This document shows positions 1-7,494 of a stretch of DNA of 8,744 nucleotides, piece by piece; positions within the stretch are counted from its first letter, which is position 1; each line of letters begins with the position of its first letter. The notes under the pieces are model-generated. The model was not told where the DNA came from and searched no databases. It saw nothing but the letters and a program-made list of their open reading frames with translations. This stretch comes from a bacterium UBP17_UBA6191. GTDB taxonomy: Bacteria; Muiribacteriota; UBA6191. The position numbers were made by a program, and so were the translations under genes. Location: contig DITF01000270.1 in NCBI GenBank assembly GCA_002422125.1, forward strand, positions 1 through 8,744. Reading direction: 5' to 3'.

Positions 1-342
1 ACGGATACGGTTACAGAAAAGCAAGTGAGCAAGCACAAGGTAGCAACAAATCAATCTGTCACGGCTCATAAAAGAGAAGACATTCCTCAACCTGTCTTAA
101 ATCAGGTTCATTTTAGAGATAAGGGCCGGTGTAGCTTTGAAAAGAACGGAAAGCGCTGTAACCACAGACGGTATTTACATATTCATCACATTAAACCAGT
201 GAAGGGTGGGGGCAAAAATTCAGTCGAGAATTTAACTACACTTTGCTCAGTTCATCACACCTATCTGCATCACAGGGAGGAGATTGAAAGATCCTTGCTT
301 CTCCTGAGACAGTTTAGGCGGGAGCAGGGGATCAAGAATTGA
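1..342 (+). CDS. HNH endonuclease domain protein, C-terminal part (5' end outside window)
   Basis: The frame is open to the left edge, and the only in-window start (GTG at 25) has no clear Shine-Dalgarno. I therefore read this as the last ~113 codons of a longer protein, not a complete small gene. The visible part is an HNH (His-Asn-His) nuclease domain: a RDKGRCSF entry, a second Cys in GKRC, the catalytic-type HIHHIKP motif, a GGG turn, the Asn in VENL, and the closing LCSVHH. All HNH elements are present, so the domain could bind metal and cut DNA. In the family I associate this with (repeated in Bdellovibrio-like genomes), the HNH domain sits at the C-terminus behind a helical region of unknown role; that part would lie upstream of this window. 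A related broken copy follows 64 bases downstream. The cellular target is unknown. The domain call is firm; the wider family and lineage are inference. Confidence 0.8.
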   Translation, partial: TDTVTEKQVSKHKVATNQSVTAHKREDIPQPVLNQVHFRDKGRCSFEKNGKRCNHRRYLHIHHIKPVKGGGKNSVENLTTLCSVHHTYLHHREEIERSLLLLRQFRREQGIKN

Positions 343-406
343 GTTCTGGTCATGTATTGTTTGTATTTGTACGAATTTGTACTGGTGCGCTAGGTTCGGA
401 ATGTGA

Positions 407-610
407 GGATTAAAACCCAGCGACTTGGCTCAGGTTATTGAAGTGGCGGTTTTGGAACAGACAAGAAATGCTCTGCCCAAACATTTGGTTCATGCCATTC
501 ACAGACGGGATCGGGGGCAGTGTTGTTATAAGGATGAATATGAGAACATGGTTACGCTTTGTCATGATCATCACAAGCTGATTCATGAGACATTTTTTGG
601 AATATCCTGA
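407..610 (+). pseudogene. Decayed HNH endonuclease C-terminal fragment
   Basis: This open stretch lies between a TGA at 404-406 and a TGA at 608-610. It has no ATG or GTG at a sensible place (the first possible start is a TTG at 425) and no ribosome binding site. Its translation matches the neighbouring HNH domain in layout: LPKHLVHAIHRRDRGQCCY corresponds to IPQPVLNQVHFRDKGRCSF of the first copy, and ENMVTLCHDHH corresponds to ENLTTLCSVHH. Only about four residues separate the CCY and ENM blocks, against roughly 28 in the intact copy. The segment carrying the second Cys, the HHIKP catalytic His and the GGG turn is missing, and the deletion kept the frame. With no start and no catalytic His, it is best read as a relic of a second, once tandem, HNH gene. 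A short expressed peptide cannot be excluded but is unlikely. Confidence 0.65.
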
Positions 611-628
611 AACAGGATCAGGTTGTAT

Positions 629-2974
629 TTAGACTAAAATCTCAAAGCCAGTCCCGACGGGAATAAAATCGTATTGGTTTTTTAAGTGGTCCATCAGATT
701 TTTATCGCAGAGGACACAGGTTGAGGTTCCGTTTTTGGAGAGAAACTCAAGTTCCTCGGCTCGTTCCAGCATTCCCCCAAGGGCTAAGAATTCGCGCTTG
801 GCCTCAGTGCCGATGATGCCAAGTTTTAATTCCCCGGAGGCTAATCCACAACCATTGCGGATAGGCACCTGGTTTTGAGATTTTCTTTGCTGGTTCCAGT
901 ATTGGACTCGGTTGTGAACGGATAGGGCCGTTTCGACAGCATCTTGCATGTAATTGGCCGAGGTGTCTTTCAAGAATACAGCCACAATGGCATCTCCGAT
1001 ATAGCGAATCACAATGCCCTGGTGCTTATCGACCTGTTCTTGCCAGAGGGAAAAGTAGTGATTGAGAATAGAAACAACTTCCTCGGGATCATGGGATTCA
1101 GAAATGCGGGTGAATTCGCGAATGTCTGATACTAAGAGGGCGCATTCCGAGTGTAAAAGCTGAGATTCCTGGATTTTGGTAAAGGCCCCAATTAAGGCGG
1201 TGGGAACATAAGGAGAGATTCGTTGGCGTTCTTCAAGCACCTCAGACATGGTGTTGAAGGATTCTACAATCAGGCGGCCTTCAGGGTGCAAGCCCCGTGC
1301 GGAAACGGTGGGGAAACGATGGGCAAGTAGTTCCTGTAGACAGTGTTTTAAGATGGTAACTGGCTGCATCAGAATTCGGGACAGAACTAGAGATAAAAAC
1401 AAAGATGTGCCAAAAAATAGAAATGTTAGTATCTGAAACCAGAAATGTAATTGGTAGACAGGGGCATATAGCTCTGATTCGGGAATATGGATCACCCATT
1501 TTGTGTTGCTAATGGACTGTGAGTCAAAGGAATATTCTAGCATTCCCATAGATTCAGTGGGAGCTTTGGTAATCCATTGAGAGCCGTTATAAATGTAACG
1601 AAGTTTGGTCTGGGGTAGAGACTGAAGATATAGTTTTTGCAGTTCGGAAGTAAAATACACACAGAGTTGGAATCGAAAGGGTTCCTGGGGTTTGCTAGCT
1701 AGCCATATGGCATGATAGCTATTCCCCACAAGAGTTAACTGGTGGGCAATTCCATTGCCGGAGTCGCTTAAAATATTGGCGGACGATTTTATTTCGTTAG
1801 GCAACATGATTCTTCGGAAAAGGGCATTTTCTATGGGAAAGTGTTTTTGTGCTTCCTCCGCGGAATCAAATCCTGAGTGAACTAAATTGGGGATAATCCA
1901 AGGTGCAAAGTTATTTAAGATGGCTTTGGGTAGTACTTCGATGTCTTCCGGGAAGTGAGACGGGGGATTTTTGCCATCAAAAAAAACCGAAGTGGAACCT
2001 CTGGGTAATAGTCCTTCAATTCTTGAGCCTTTGTGGAAAGTCTGTCTGAGGTTGTCCAGATATTGAGATTCCCATTGTGGCCAGGTTTCTTCAAACTGGC
2101 GAATGTCTTCCAGCGCTTGCCGTTCCCACTCAAGCTTTAGGTTTTTTAAACCCGTGTCATAAGCTACGGTGTGTAAAAACCAGAATGGCAGATAGACTAC
2201 GATGGAAACAAAAAGCATCAAAACCAAAAGCCTCAATTCAAAATAAAATAAAAGCCTTTGTAAGAGAGGGTAGATAAAATAGCCCAAGATAACCAAAAGC
2301 GTGAATCCTAGACCCGTATACCAAAATGTAGGCCCGGGAAGCCAGGCAACGGGGACAGACATAGCATGAATACTTCCAGTGATTTCAGGATGCTTGTTTT
2401 GTATTTTTTGCCAGACCAAATCCAGAATGTCTTGGGTGCTAATCTGATCCAGGCGATACAAAATGACCGTCATTGTATCCTTGTCCATTTCATACCAGAA
2501 TAGACAGGGGATTCGTCGAATTGTGACTAAGCGAAACTCTTGATTGAATTCCAAAATCTGTGCTCTGGTCAAAGGGACGGACAAAAACGATGGTGCCTTG
2601 CGTTCATACAGTTCTTCTTTACCAAACATTCCCATAGCCATGGCTTGCGGCCAATCATCGGGCATAAAGCCCGGGTGTTGATTTCCCACGATCCCCAGAA
2701 CTCGATGTCGGCGGCTTACAAATCCTCCTCCAGCATGTTGCCAGGGCAAGTGTTCTCCTAGTGGGCTAACCATAGGTTTTATTAGGTTGGTGACAACCTC
2801 TTGAAACAGGGGGTCAGTCACTCTGGTTACTTTTTCAAATCCCATAAGCAATTGCTTACGAGTCTTGATTGCTTGCGTGATCTCATTTTGAGCGCTATGG
2901 CTTCTTAAGCCATAATCAATCAGATAGGACACAATCAGACCCAAGAGAAATAGGCTCATAAGTCTATAGATCAT
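629..2974 (-). CDS. Membrane receptor class III cyclase subunit, C1-like (metal-binding half)
   Basis: A 781-residue membrane protein. Predicted layout: N-terminal membrane helix (about 5-22), extracytoplasmic domain (about 25-212), two helices (about 217-237 and 247-270), second extracytoplasmic domain (about 271-508), helix (about 510-533), HAMP-like linker (about 534-580), and a cytoplasmic class III cyclase domain (about 605-781). The cyclase fold is clear from VSDIREFT, PEEVVSILNHYF and RYIGDAIVAVF. Both metal-binding aspartates are present (D617, D661), 44 residues apart as in other class III cyclases. All substrate and transition-state positions are changed: Lys to R657, Asp/Thr to L730, Asn to E737, Arg to E741. 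The usual C-terminal GK phosphate contact is absent (tail GTGFEILV). Alone it should be inactive. The start ATG (2972-2974) overlaps the TAA of the upstream cyclase gene by one base, with a weak GGGTGG at 2985-2990, so translation is probably coupled. I infer it supplies the metal site to a heterodimer with its neighbour. The sensory domains match no family I recognise. Confidence 0.88.
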   Translation of the reverse strand: MIYRLMSLFLLGLIVSYLIDYGLRSHSAQNEITQAIKTRKQLLMGFEKVTRVTDPLFQEVVTNLIKPMVSPLGEHLPWQHAGGGFVSRRHRVLGIVGNQHPGFMPDDWPQAMAMGMFGKEELYERKAPSFLSVPLTRAQILEFNQEFRLVTIRRIPCLFWYEMDKDTMTVILYRLDQISTQDILDLVWQKIQNKHPEITGSIHAMSVPVAWLPGPTFWYTGLGFTLLVILGYFIYPLLQRLLFYFELRLLVLMLFVSIVVYLPFWFLHTVAYDTGLKNLKLEWERQALEDIRQFEETWPQWESQYLDNLRQTFHKGSRIEGLLPRGSTSVFFDGKNPPSHFPEDIEVLPKAILNNFAPWIIPNLVHSGFDSAEEAQKHFPIENALFRRIMLPNEIKSSANILSDSGNGIAHQLTLVGNSYHAIWLASKPQEPFRFQLCVYFTSELQKLYLQSLPQTKLRYIYNGSQWITKAPTESMGMLEYSFDSQSISNTKWVIHIPESELYAPVYQLHFWFQILTFLFFGTSLFLSLVLSRILMQPVTILKHCLQELLAHRFPTVSARGLHPEGRLIVESFNTMSEVLEERQRISPYVPTALIGAFTKIQESQLLHSECALLVSDIREFTRISESHDPEEVVSILNHYFSLWQEQVDKHQGIVIRYIGDAIVAVFLKDTSANYMQDAVETALSVHNRVQYWNQQRKSQNQVPIRNGCGLASGELKLGIIGTEAKREFLALGGMLERAEELEFLSKNGTSTCVLCDKNLMDHLKNQYDFIPVGTGFEILV

Positions 2975-5766
2975 TAAATCTGAACCACCCGGACATTGGA
3001 TTTTTTGCCTCTGATTTCCATCTCGTTGACGAATTGAAATGCTTCTAACTCACAGGCTAGTGCCAGCTCCTCATGCGTCATGATCCTTACTTGTGCATCT
3101 TGAGCGATTGCGCATAGTCGGGCTGCCAAATTTACCGTATCGCCAATGCAGGTATAGTCCATTCGTGACTGGACTCCAACCCTACCCACCACCACTTCGC
3201 CAAAGGACAGTCCAATGCCTCCAAAAATTCCAGGATACTCCTGGATCATGGCAAAAAATTCGGTTTTAAGCGATTGGGTAAATGATGTTAATTCCAGAGA
3301 AGTTACTGGCCAAGGTTTTAATCCCAGACAATCATGATTGGTAAATTTGTCAATTTCCCATTGATAGCGCAGCAGGGTGGATTGGGATAGGCTCAAGAAC
3401 TGATTGTGAAACTTCATGAGTTTATCTTCATCCCATTGTTGCATCAGGTTGTTTGGGTCTCGAAAACCGATGAAGATGATCAGGGCTTTCATTCTTTGTG
3501 ATGTGTTGTGGGTTGACAGGTTGGAGTTTTTGACCAAGGAGTTCAAAAAGCCTTGCATCAGAACAGTTTGTCTAAGGCCGTTCAGAACCTGATTTAAAAG
3601 CCTTACAACGATGGAAATTTCATCTCGGCTGTATACTCTGACCTCTTGACTCAAGTCCTGATTTTTGATCCGCTCACAGGCTTGTAGAATTTCTTGCAAT
3701 GGTGTTGAGGATCGTTGGCTAATCAGAAGGCAAAGGAAGAGAGACAGGGCGATGAGCATTGTCATTAAAATTGGGATCCCGTAGGCTATAAGTTTACCCC
3801 ATTGCCAGGCACTGCTAGTGTCGATTCTTAGTACTAGAACATAGGGTTTCCAGGCCTCAAAAGTTCTGGCTAGGTACAAGTAGTTTCGTCCATTTTCCTG
3901 ACTATGAATCTTGATCGGTTGGCCAAAATGTCTTTGATGGGCTGCGATTTCATGAAATCTTCCCTGATTTACCAGTTCATAAGGCCATGGTTCTTGCCCG
4001 GCTGGTGGAAACAAATAAAACTCCAGTTCTGGCAATTGTTTTTTCACCTGTTGCACCAGCTTAGGAATATATAAGCTTCTGGAGTAGCGCACATCCACAA
4101 GGGCTGTGCCCCAGGGAGTGTTTTGTATTGACCATAAGCCCATGTGGTTGTCGACGGCGTTGATGGAATCGAAGCCACGAAAGGAGCGTTCTGGACCTTG
4201 AATATACTGATCTAAATCCTTCAATCCAGAAACATCTAATCCCAATAGCAGGCGCAACTCTCCCAGGGTTTGCCAGTGGCTGCATTCCGAAAAAACTGAG
4301 CCAGCGGGCAGGGAAGCCTGACACAACTGATTGTAAAATGCCATCCAGATCGGACTGATGTGCAACATGGTCGGGGGAGTCCCAACAAAGTCTCGGGAAA
4401 AATTGAAGTTTTGCCCTATCAGGGATGCAGTGAAACCTAAGAACTGGTGTATTCGGTGAAGATTGAGAGTTAGAGGATGTGAATAACGAGCGTATTTGGC
4501 TGCTAGGGCATTGATATGAGCAATATTCGTGGTTGATTGGGTTTTTAATAAACTCAGGCTTTTATCCTGATCCTGACACAATTTCAAATCGGGTCTGAAA
4601 CTATCTGGCAAATAGGAATTAGCGTTGGCTGCATCCTGAATGGTTTGGCAATAGACTGGGAATACTTGTGTGATATGCTCCAGGGTGTCTTGGTACTGCT
4701 GTTCTTTATCATTGCGAACAATACTGGAATTTAGCCTTAGCCTCGCATGAATTTCTTGGGTAAATTCAGGTTCCATAAAAGCACTAAGGCCTTGAATTTC
4801 GTCCAAGATGAGATTGGCAGATTCCCTGTAAATCTGAGGGGCTAGTTCATGTACCTGATCCCACAATTGACCAATCTTTTCTTCCATGTTGTTTTGTAGA
4901 ATAGTATGCAGATTCTGAAGCGGTTTACTATCCATCAGAACCAGAAAAGAAATCAGGATCAGAGGTAGCATTAATAATACGGTGGCAATAGCGTATACCA
5001 GTCTTTTGCGAGCCTTAATAAGAAGGTAGAACCAAAGTATCAGGGTAAAAAGGCAAAGCCACCGAGATATCTGAAGTCCCACGGGAATCGGATCGGGAAT
5101 CTCAGCGTCGAATAATTCTGGTATTTGATTCACAAACTCAACTTTGTGAAACCAGACACCTTTGAGTTCACTAAGCCAGATAGGTTTTTCACTCAGCATA
5201 TCCCGATGAATTTTTTGTTGCACCCGCAGTTCATCACTTTTATAGAGAATTTTTCGATTGTCACTGGTCATTTCCTCGGAGTGCACAGATAAAGGCATCC
5301 CTGGGCCAGGATCAAAGCTGTCAATTAAGGGAATGACTTTAGAGATCCACTGATTTCTAGGCAGGTTGTTTAGTGATACTGATGCGCCTGAGGCATCATA
5401 GCGGTACCAGGTGGATTGATAAGTCACCCAAGCTACCTGATCAGGAGTTTTATCCTCAACAAACATCTGCAATTCTAGGCCAGCCAAGCCATTCTGGCTT
5501 TGAACCAGTATATTTTGTGGTTGAGTCAGGCACGATGGAGAAAATGCATTCAAGTTCTGGATTCTTTTAATGACACAATTGGTATTTGGGAGCATTTGAG
5601 CCTGGCTAGTTACCAGTTCATTTCCCTGAAACCCTAAAATGGTATTGCCTTTGACGGAGCCAATGAGAGTTAGAAGAATCAGAGGCTTCAGGCAGACCAG
5701 AAAGAAAGGGAAGTTCATCTGTTTATTGTATTGACTTGTACCGATTTTCTCAATTACCTTGAGCAT
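2974..5766 (-). CDS. Membrane receptor class III cyclase subunit, C2-like (substrate-binding half)
   Basis: A 930-residue paralogue of the following gene with the same plan: N-terminal signal or anchor (about 20-38), extracytoplasmic domain (about 41-230), helices at about 232-250 and 255-277, a larger extracytoplasmic domain (about 278-655), helix at about 657-683, HAMP (about 684-735, with SRDEISIVVRLLN), and a cyclase domain (about 757-930). The cyclase keeps K807 (EIDKF), T872, N879 and R883 (DYTCIGDTVNLAAR) and a C-terminal RGKK (K921). This is the class IIIb adenylate-type substrate set. Both metal Asp positions are lost: G767 in FIGFRD and H811 in KFTNHD. Spacing G767-H811 is 44 and G767-K807 is 40, identical to D617-D661 and D617-R657 in the partner, so the alignment needs no gap. 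Alone it should be inactive; with the partner it can complete one active site making cAMP. The start is uncertain: ATG at 5766 has no Shine-Dalgarno, and Met17 (ATG at 5716-5718) directly follows a promoter and begins a cleaner signal peptide. I consider Met17 at least as likely. Confidence 0.88.
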   Translation of the reverse strand: MLKVIEKIGTSQYNKQMNFPFFLVCLKPLILLTLIGSVKGNTILGFQGNELVTSQAQMLPNTNCVIKRIQNLNAFSPSCLTQPQNILVQSQNGLAGLELQMFVEDKTPDQVAWVTYQSTWYRYDASGASVSLNNLPRNQWISKVIPLIDSFDPGPGMPLSVHSEEMTSDNRKILYKSDELRVQQKIHRDMLSEKPIWLSELKGVWFHKVEFVNQIPELFDAEIPDPIPVGLQISRWLCLFTLILWFYLLIKARKRLVYAIATVLLMLPLILISFLVLMDSKPLQNLHTILQNNMEEKIGQLWDQVHELAPQIYRESANLILDEIQGLSAFMEPEFTQEIHARLRLNSSIVRNDKEQQYQDTLEHITQVFPVYCQTIQDAANANSYLPDSFRPDLKLCQDQDKSLSLLKTQSTTNIAHINALAAKYARYSHPLTLNLHRIHQFLGFTASLIGQNFNFSRDFVGTPPTMLHISPIWMAFYNQLCQASLPAGSVFSECSHWQTLGELRLLLGLDVSGLKDLDQYIQGPERSFRGFDSINAVDNHMGLWSIQNTPWGTALVDVRYSRSLYIPKLVQQVKKQLPELEFYLFPPAGQEPWPYELVNQGRFHEIAAHQRHFGQPIKIHSQENGRNYLYLARTFEAWKPYVLVLRIDTSSAWQWGKLIAYGIPILMTMLIALSLFLCLLISQRSSTPLQEILQACERIKNQDLSQEVRVYSRDEISIVVRLLNQVLNGLRQTVLMQGFLNSLVKNSNLSTHNTSQRMKALIIFIGFRDPNNLMQQWDEDKLMKFHNQFLSLSQSTLLRYQWEIDKFTNHDCLGLKPWPVTSLELTSFTQSLKTEFFAMIQEYPGIFGGIGLSFGEVVVGRVGVQSRMDYTCIGDTVNLAARLCAIAQDAQVRIMTHEELALACELEAFQFVNEMEIRGKKSNVRVVQI
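5725..5753 (-). promoter_or_regulatory. Sigma70-like promoter for the cyclase operon, possibly leaderless
   Basis: Read on the minus strand: TTGAGA (5753-5748), a 17-base spacer, then TACAAT (5730-5725). Each hexamer differs from consensus at one base and the spacing is ideal. Six bases (AAACAG) follow before ATG 5718-5716, so transcription would start at or within a base or two of that ATG. This supports the internal start at Met17 of the 930-residue frame and a leaderless mRNA. No experimental start site is known; the match is by eye. Confidence 0.5.
5731..5760 (+). promoter_or_regulatory. Weak candidate promoter for the S41 peptidase operon
   Basis: On the plus strand, TTGACT (5731-5736; one mismatch) is followed after 18 bases by TACCTT (5755-5760), which keeps only the first, second and last bases of TATAAT. 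Transcription would start near 5767, leaving a short leader holding the ribosome binding site at 5776. It overlaps the opposing cyclase promoter, so polymerase binding at the two could be mutually exclusive. The -10 element is poor and the call is tentative. Confidence 0.3.
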
Positions 5767-5775
5767 GGCAACGGT

Positions 5776-5781
5776 AGGAGG
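5776..5781 (+). promoter_or_regulatory. Strong ribosome binding site fixing the GTG start of the peptidase
   Basis: A perfect AGGAGG sits six bases before GTG 5788-5790. It decides the start codon, and the signal peptide begins directly from it. Confidence 0.85.
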
Positions 5782-5787
5782 TAACTC

Positions 5788-7494
5788 GTGCGTCTTTTTA
5801 TTAAGAATTTATTTTTAGGGTCAATGTTTTGTGTGAGTGGCCTCTTAGCTGAGTCGAGTGTTGAAAATAGAGTTGAGGATTTTGAATACTTCTGGAACGC
5901 TTACAAGCGATCTTATGTCTTTTTTGATTTAAAGAAGGCAGATTACGGGGTTGATTGGGATTCCATACGGGATAGTTTTTTAAAGCGAGTCTCGGAAACG
6001 CAAAACGATAGGGAATTATTTGCCCTGATTACCGAGGCCCAGACATTATTAAGAGACGGTCACTGCTACAATCAAGCCGTGGATTTACTCCTAAAAACCG
6101 AGCCCATGTATCTTTTGCAGATGCAATTTGCAGTTGTTGAGGGAAATCGAGTGGCTGTGGCCAAGTTACATCCAGAAAGTGAAGCCGCTCAGGCTGGAGT
6201 AAAGGTAGGAGATGAACTGGTGCAGTTTGGAGGCAAAACCATTCGCCAGTTAGCCCGTGAATCCCGAACCCTGTTTGCTGGTTCCACCGAGAGCCAATTT
6301 TGGAACTCCATGGTAGGTAGCTTGTTTTATCACAATCCATTGTTGGGCAAACCAAAATCGCCCAAAATCAATATGGTATTCAGAAATTCCAGTGGAGAAA
6401 CCATCAATGTTGATTCGCGATGGCTGGTTATCCAACCGGCTCAAACCCAAAACTCGGTTAGTAGTTTTGTAGATGAAGGCAGAGGCATTTTGTTAAGTGA
6501 TGCTCAGAGAATTGAAGCTGAGGGAGCCTTGCCTATGGATGTTCGCGTTTTCACTGAGGAAAATGTGGGCTATATCAAAATTGATACTTGGATGAAACAT
6601 GAAGATCCTAAAGAGCAATTTGAGATGGCAATGACGGCTGTCAAGGATACAGATGGTCTAGTGCTTGATATGCGTGGTAATGGCGGTGGAGTTTCTACAT
6701 GGGGTGTTTTGTTTGCCAACTATTTCATAGCGGGATCTAAAGAACATCCAAATCAGACCGTCCTGGAAAGATTGCTCTCGGAAACTTTTTTTAAAGTGGT
6801 GTTTTCCGGTATGAAAAAAGAAGATTTAGAACCCTTGTTATCTAGTGCTGAAGGTATTCATGCTCTTTTAACTCAGGGACTGAAAGAAGAAATCGACTTA
6901 GAAGAAGTTCAGTCTCATTTTAAATCTGGTGAGTATCGTGAGTTTTACAGGGTGTTTGGATTAAATGACCGAACCAATGCTGTAGAAACCTACACAAAGC
7001 CGGTTTATATTCTGATGGATGGGGGCTCATACAGCACCACAGATATTTTTATCACACTGATGAAAGAGTTTGGTAGAGCAACTACCGTCGGGGTACATAA
7101 TGGGGCCGGCTCCGGAAGTCCAATTCCTTTTGTATTACCCAATTCTGGATTAAGTGTATATGTTCCTCACGGAAGATTTTTTCCTCCTAGTGGTTCCATG
7201 ATCGAAGGCCGACCGTTAGAACCAGATATTCGTGTGTCACAGTCATCCGAAGATTTGGCAATTGGCAAGGACACAGCCTTAACCGTGGCCTTAAAGGCCT
7301 TGTGGGAAGAAATCAACCCATCTATGAGCGGCTATTCGGATTCTGGATTTGAAACCGGATCTTCAGAGGTTAAATACTCTACAATTGTTTCTGATGAAAC
7401 CCCCTGGACCCGCATTCCTCAGCCAGATTGGTTAATCCAGTCCAACCTGGAAGCCCAGATGTTTCAGGACACTAAAATTAATTTAAATCAGTAA
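5788..7494 (+). CDS. Secreted S41-family (tricorn/IRBP-like) serine peptidase with PDZ domain
   Basis: A 568-residue exported peptidase. A signal peptide covers about 1-21 (MRLFIK, hydrophobic core, probable cleavage after LLA); the Cys at 15 is not in a lipobox, so it should be soluble periplasmic or secreted. An N-terminal helical region (about 24-105) contains LRDGH (H92), at the place of the catalytic SH dipeptide of tricorn-type enzymes. A PDZ-like domain follows (about 108-165, GVKVGDELVQFGG). The S41 core (about 260-490) has VGYIKIDTW, the LVLDMRGNGGG strand and turn, the nucleophile in GGSYSTTD (S416), and IEGRPLEPDIRV (E473). The Lys of the CtpA/Prc Ser-Lys dyad is absent: the site reads VGVHNGAGSGSP. 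I therefore predict a Ser-His-Glu mechanism with S416, H92 and E473. About 100 residues separate GNGGG from the nucleophile strand, a long helical insertion for this family. The substrate is unknown. It starts 21 bases from the divergent cyclase frame and heads a likely operon with no terminator before the next gene. Confidence 0.88.
   Translation: MRLFIKNLFLGSMFCVSGLLAESSVENRVEDFEYFWNAYKRSYVFFDLKKADYGVDWDSIRDSFLKRVSETQNDRELFALITEAQTLLRDGHCYNQAVDLLLKTEPMYLLQMQFAVVEGNRVAVAKLHPESEAAQAGVKVGDELVQFGGKTIRQLARESRTLFAGSTESQFWNSMVGSLFYHNPLLGKPKSPKINMVFRNSSGETINVDSRWLVIQPAQTQNSVSSFVDEGRGILLSDAQRIEAEGALPMDVRVFTEENVGYIKIDTWMKHEDPKEQFEMAMTAVKDTDGLVLDMRGNGGGVSTWGVLFANYFIAGSKEHPNQTVLERLLSETFFKVVFSGMKKEDLEPLLSSAEGIHALLTQGLKEEIDLEEVQSHFKSGEYREFYRVFGLNDRTNAVETYTKPVYILMDGGSYSTTDIFITLMKEFGRATTVGVHNGAGSGSPIPFVLPNSGLSVYVPHGRFFPPSGSMIEGRPLEPDIRVSQSSEDLAIGKDTALTVALKALWEEINPSMSGYSDSGFETGSSEVKYSTIVSDETPWTRIPQPDWLIQSNLEAQMFQDTKINLNQ

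Noticed and set aside
365..382. Direct repeat ATTTGTAC twice at a 10-base period (365-372 and 375-382)
   Set aside because: Only two copies in AT-rich non-coding DNA, with no inverted partner or known site.
604..618. Perfect 6-bp hairpin (ATCCTG, loop AAA, CAGGAT) between the HNH relic and the cyclase gene, a possible terminator
   Set aside because: The stem is short and neither strand has a T-run directly after it; at most a weak two-way signal.
3331..3333. D812 in KFTNHD as the missing second metal aspartate of the 930-aa cyclase
   Set aside because: Spacing from both K807 and G767 places H811, not D812, at the metal position, and the first Asp is Gly in any case.
5818..5832. Lipoprotein signal in the peptidase (Cys15)
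   Set aside because: The residues before the Cys (GSMF) do not fit a lipobox, and an ordinary signal peptidase site follows at LLA.
6029..6355. Minus-strand open frames opposite the peptidase gene
   Set aside because: They lie fully inside a well-supported gene, have no ribosome sites, and have no recognisable domain.
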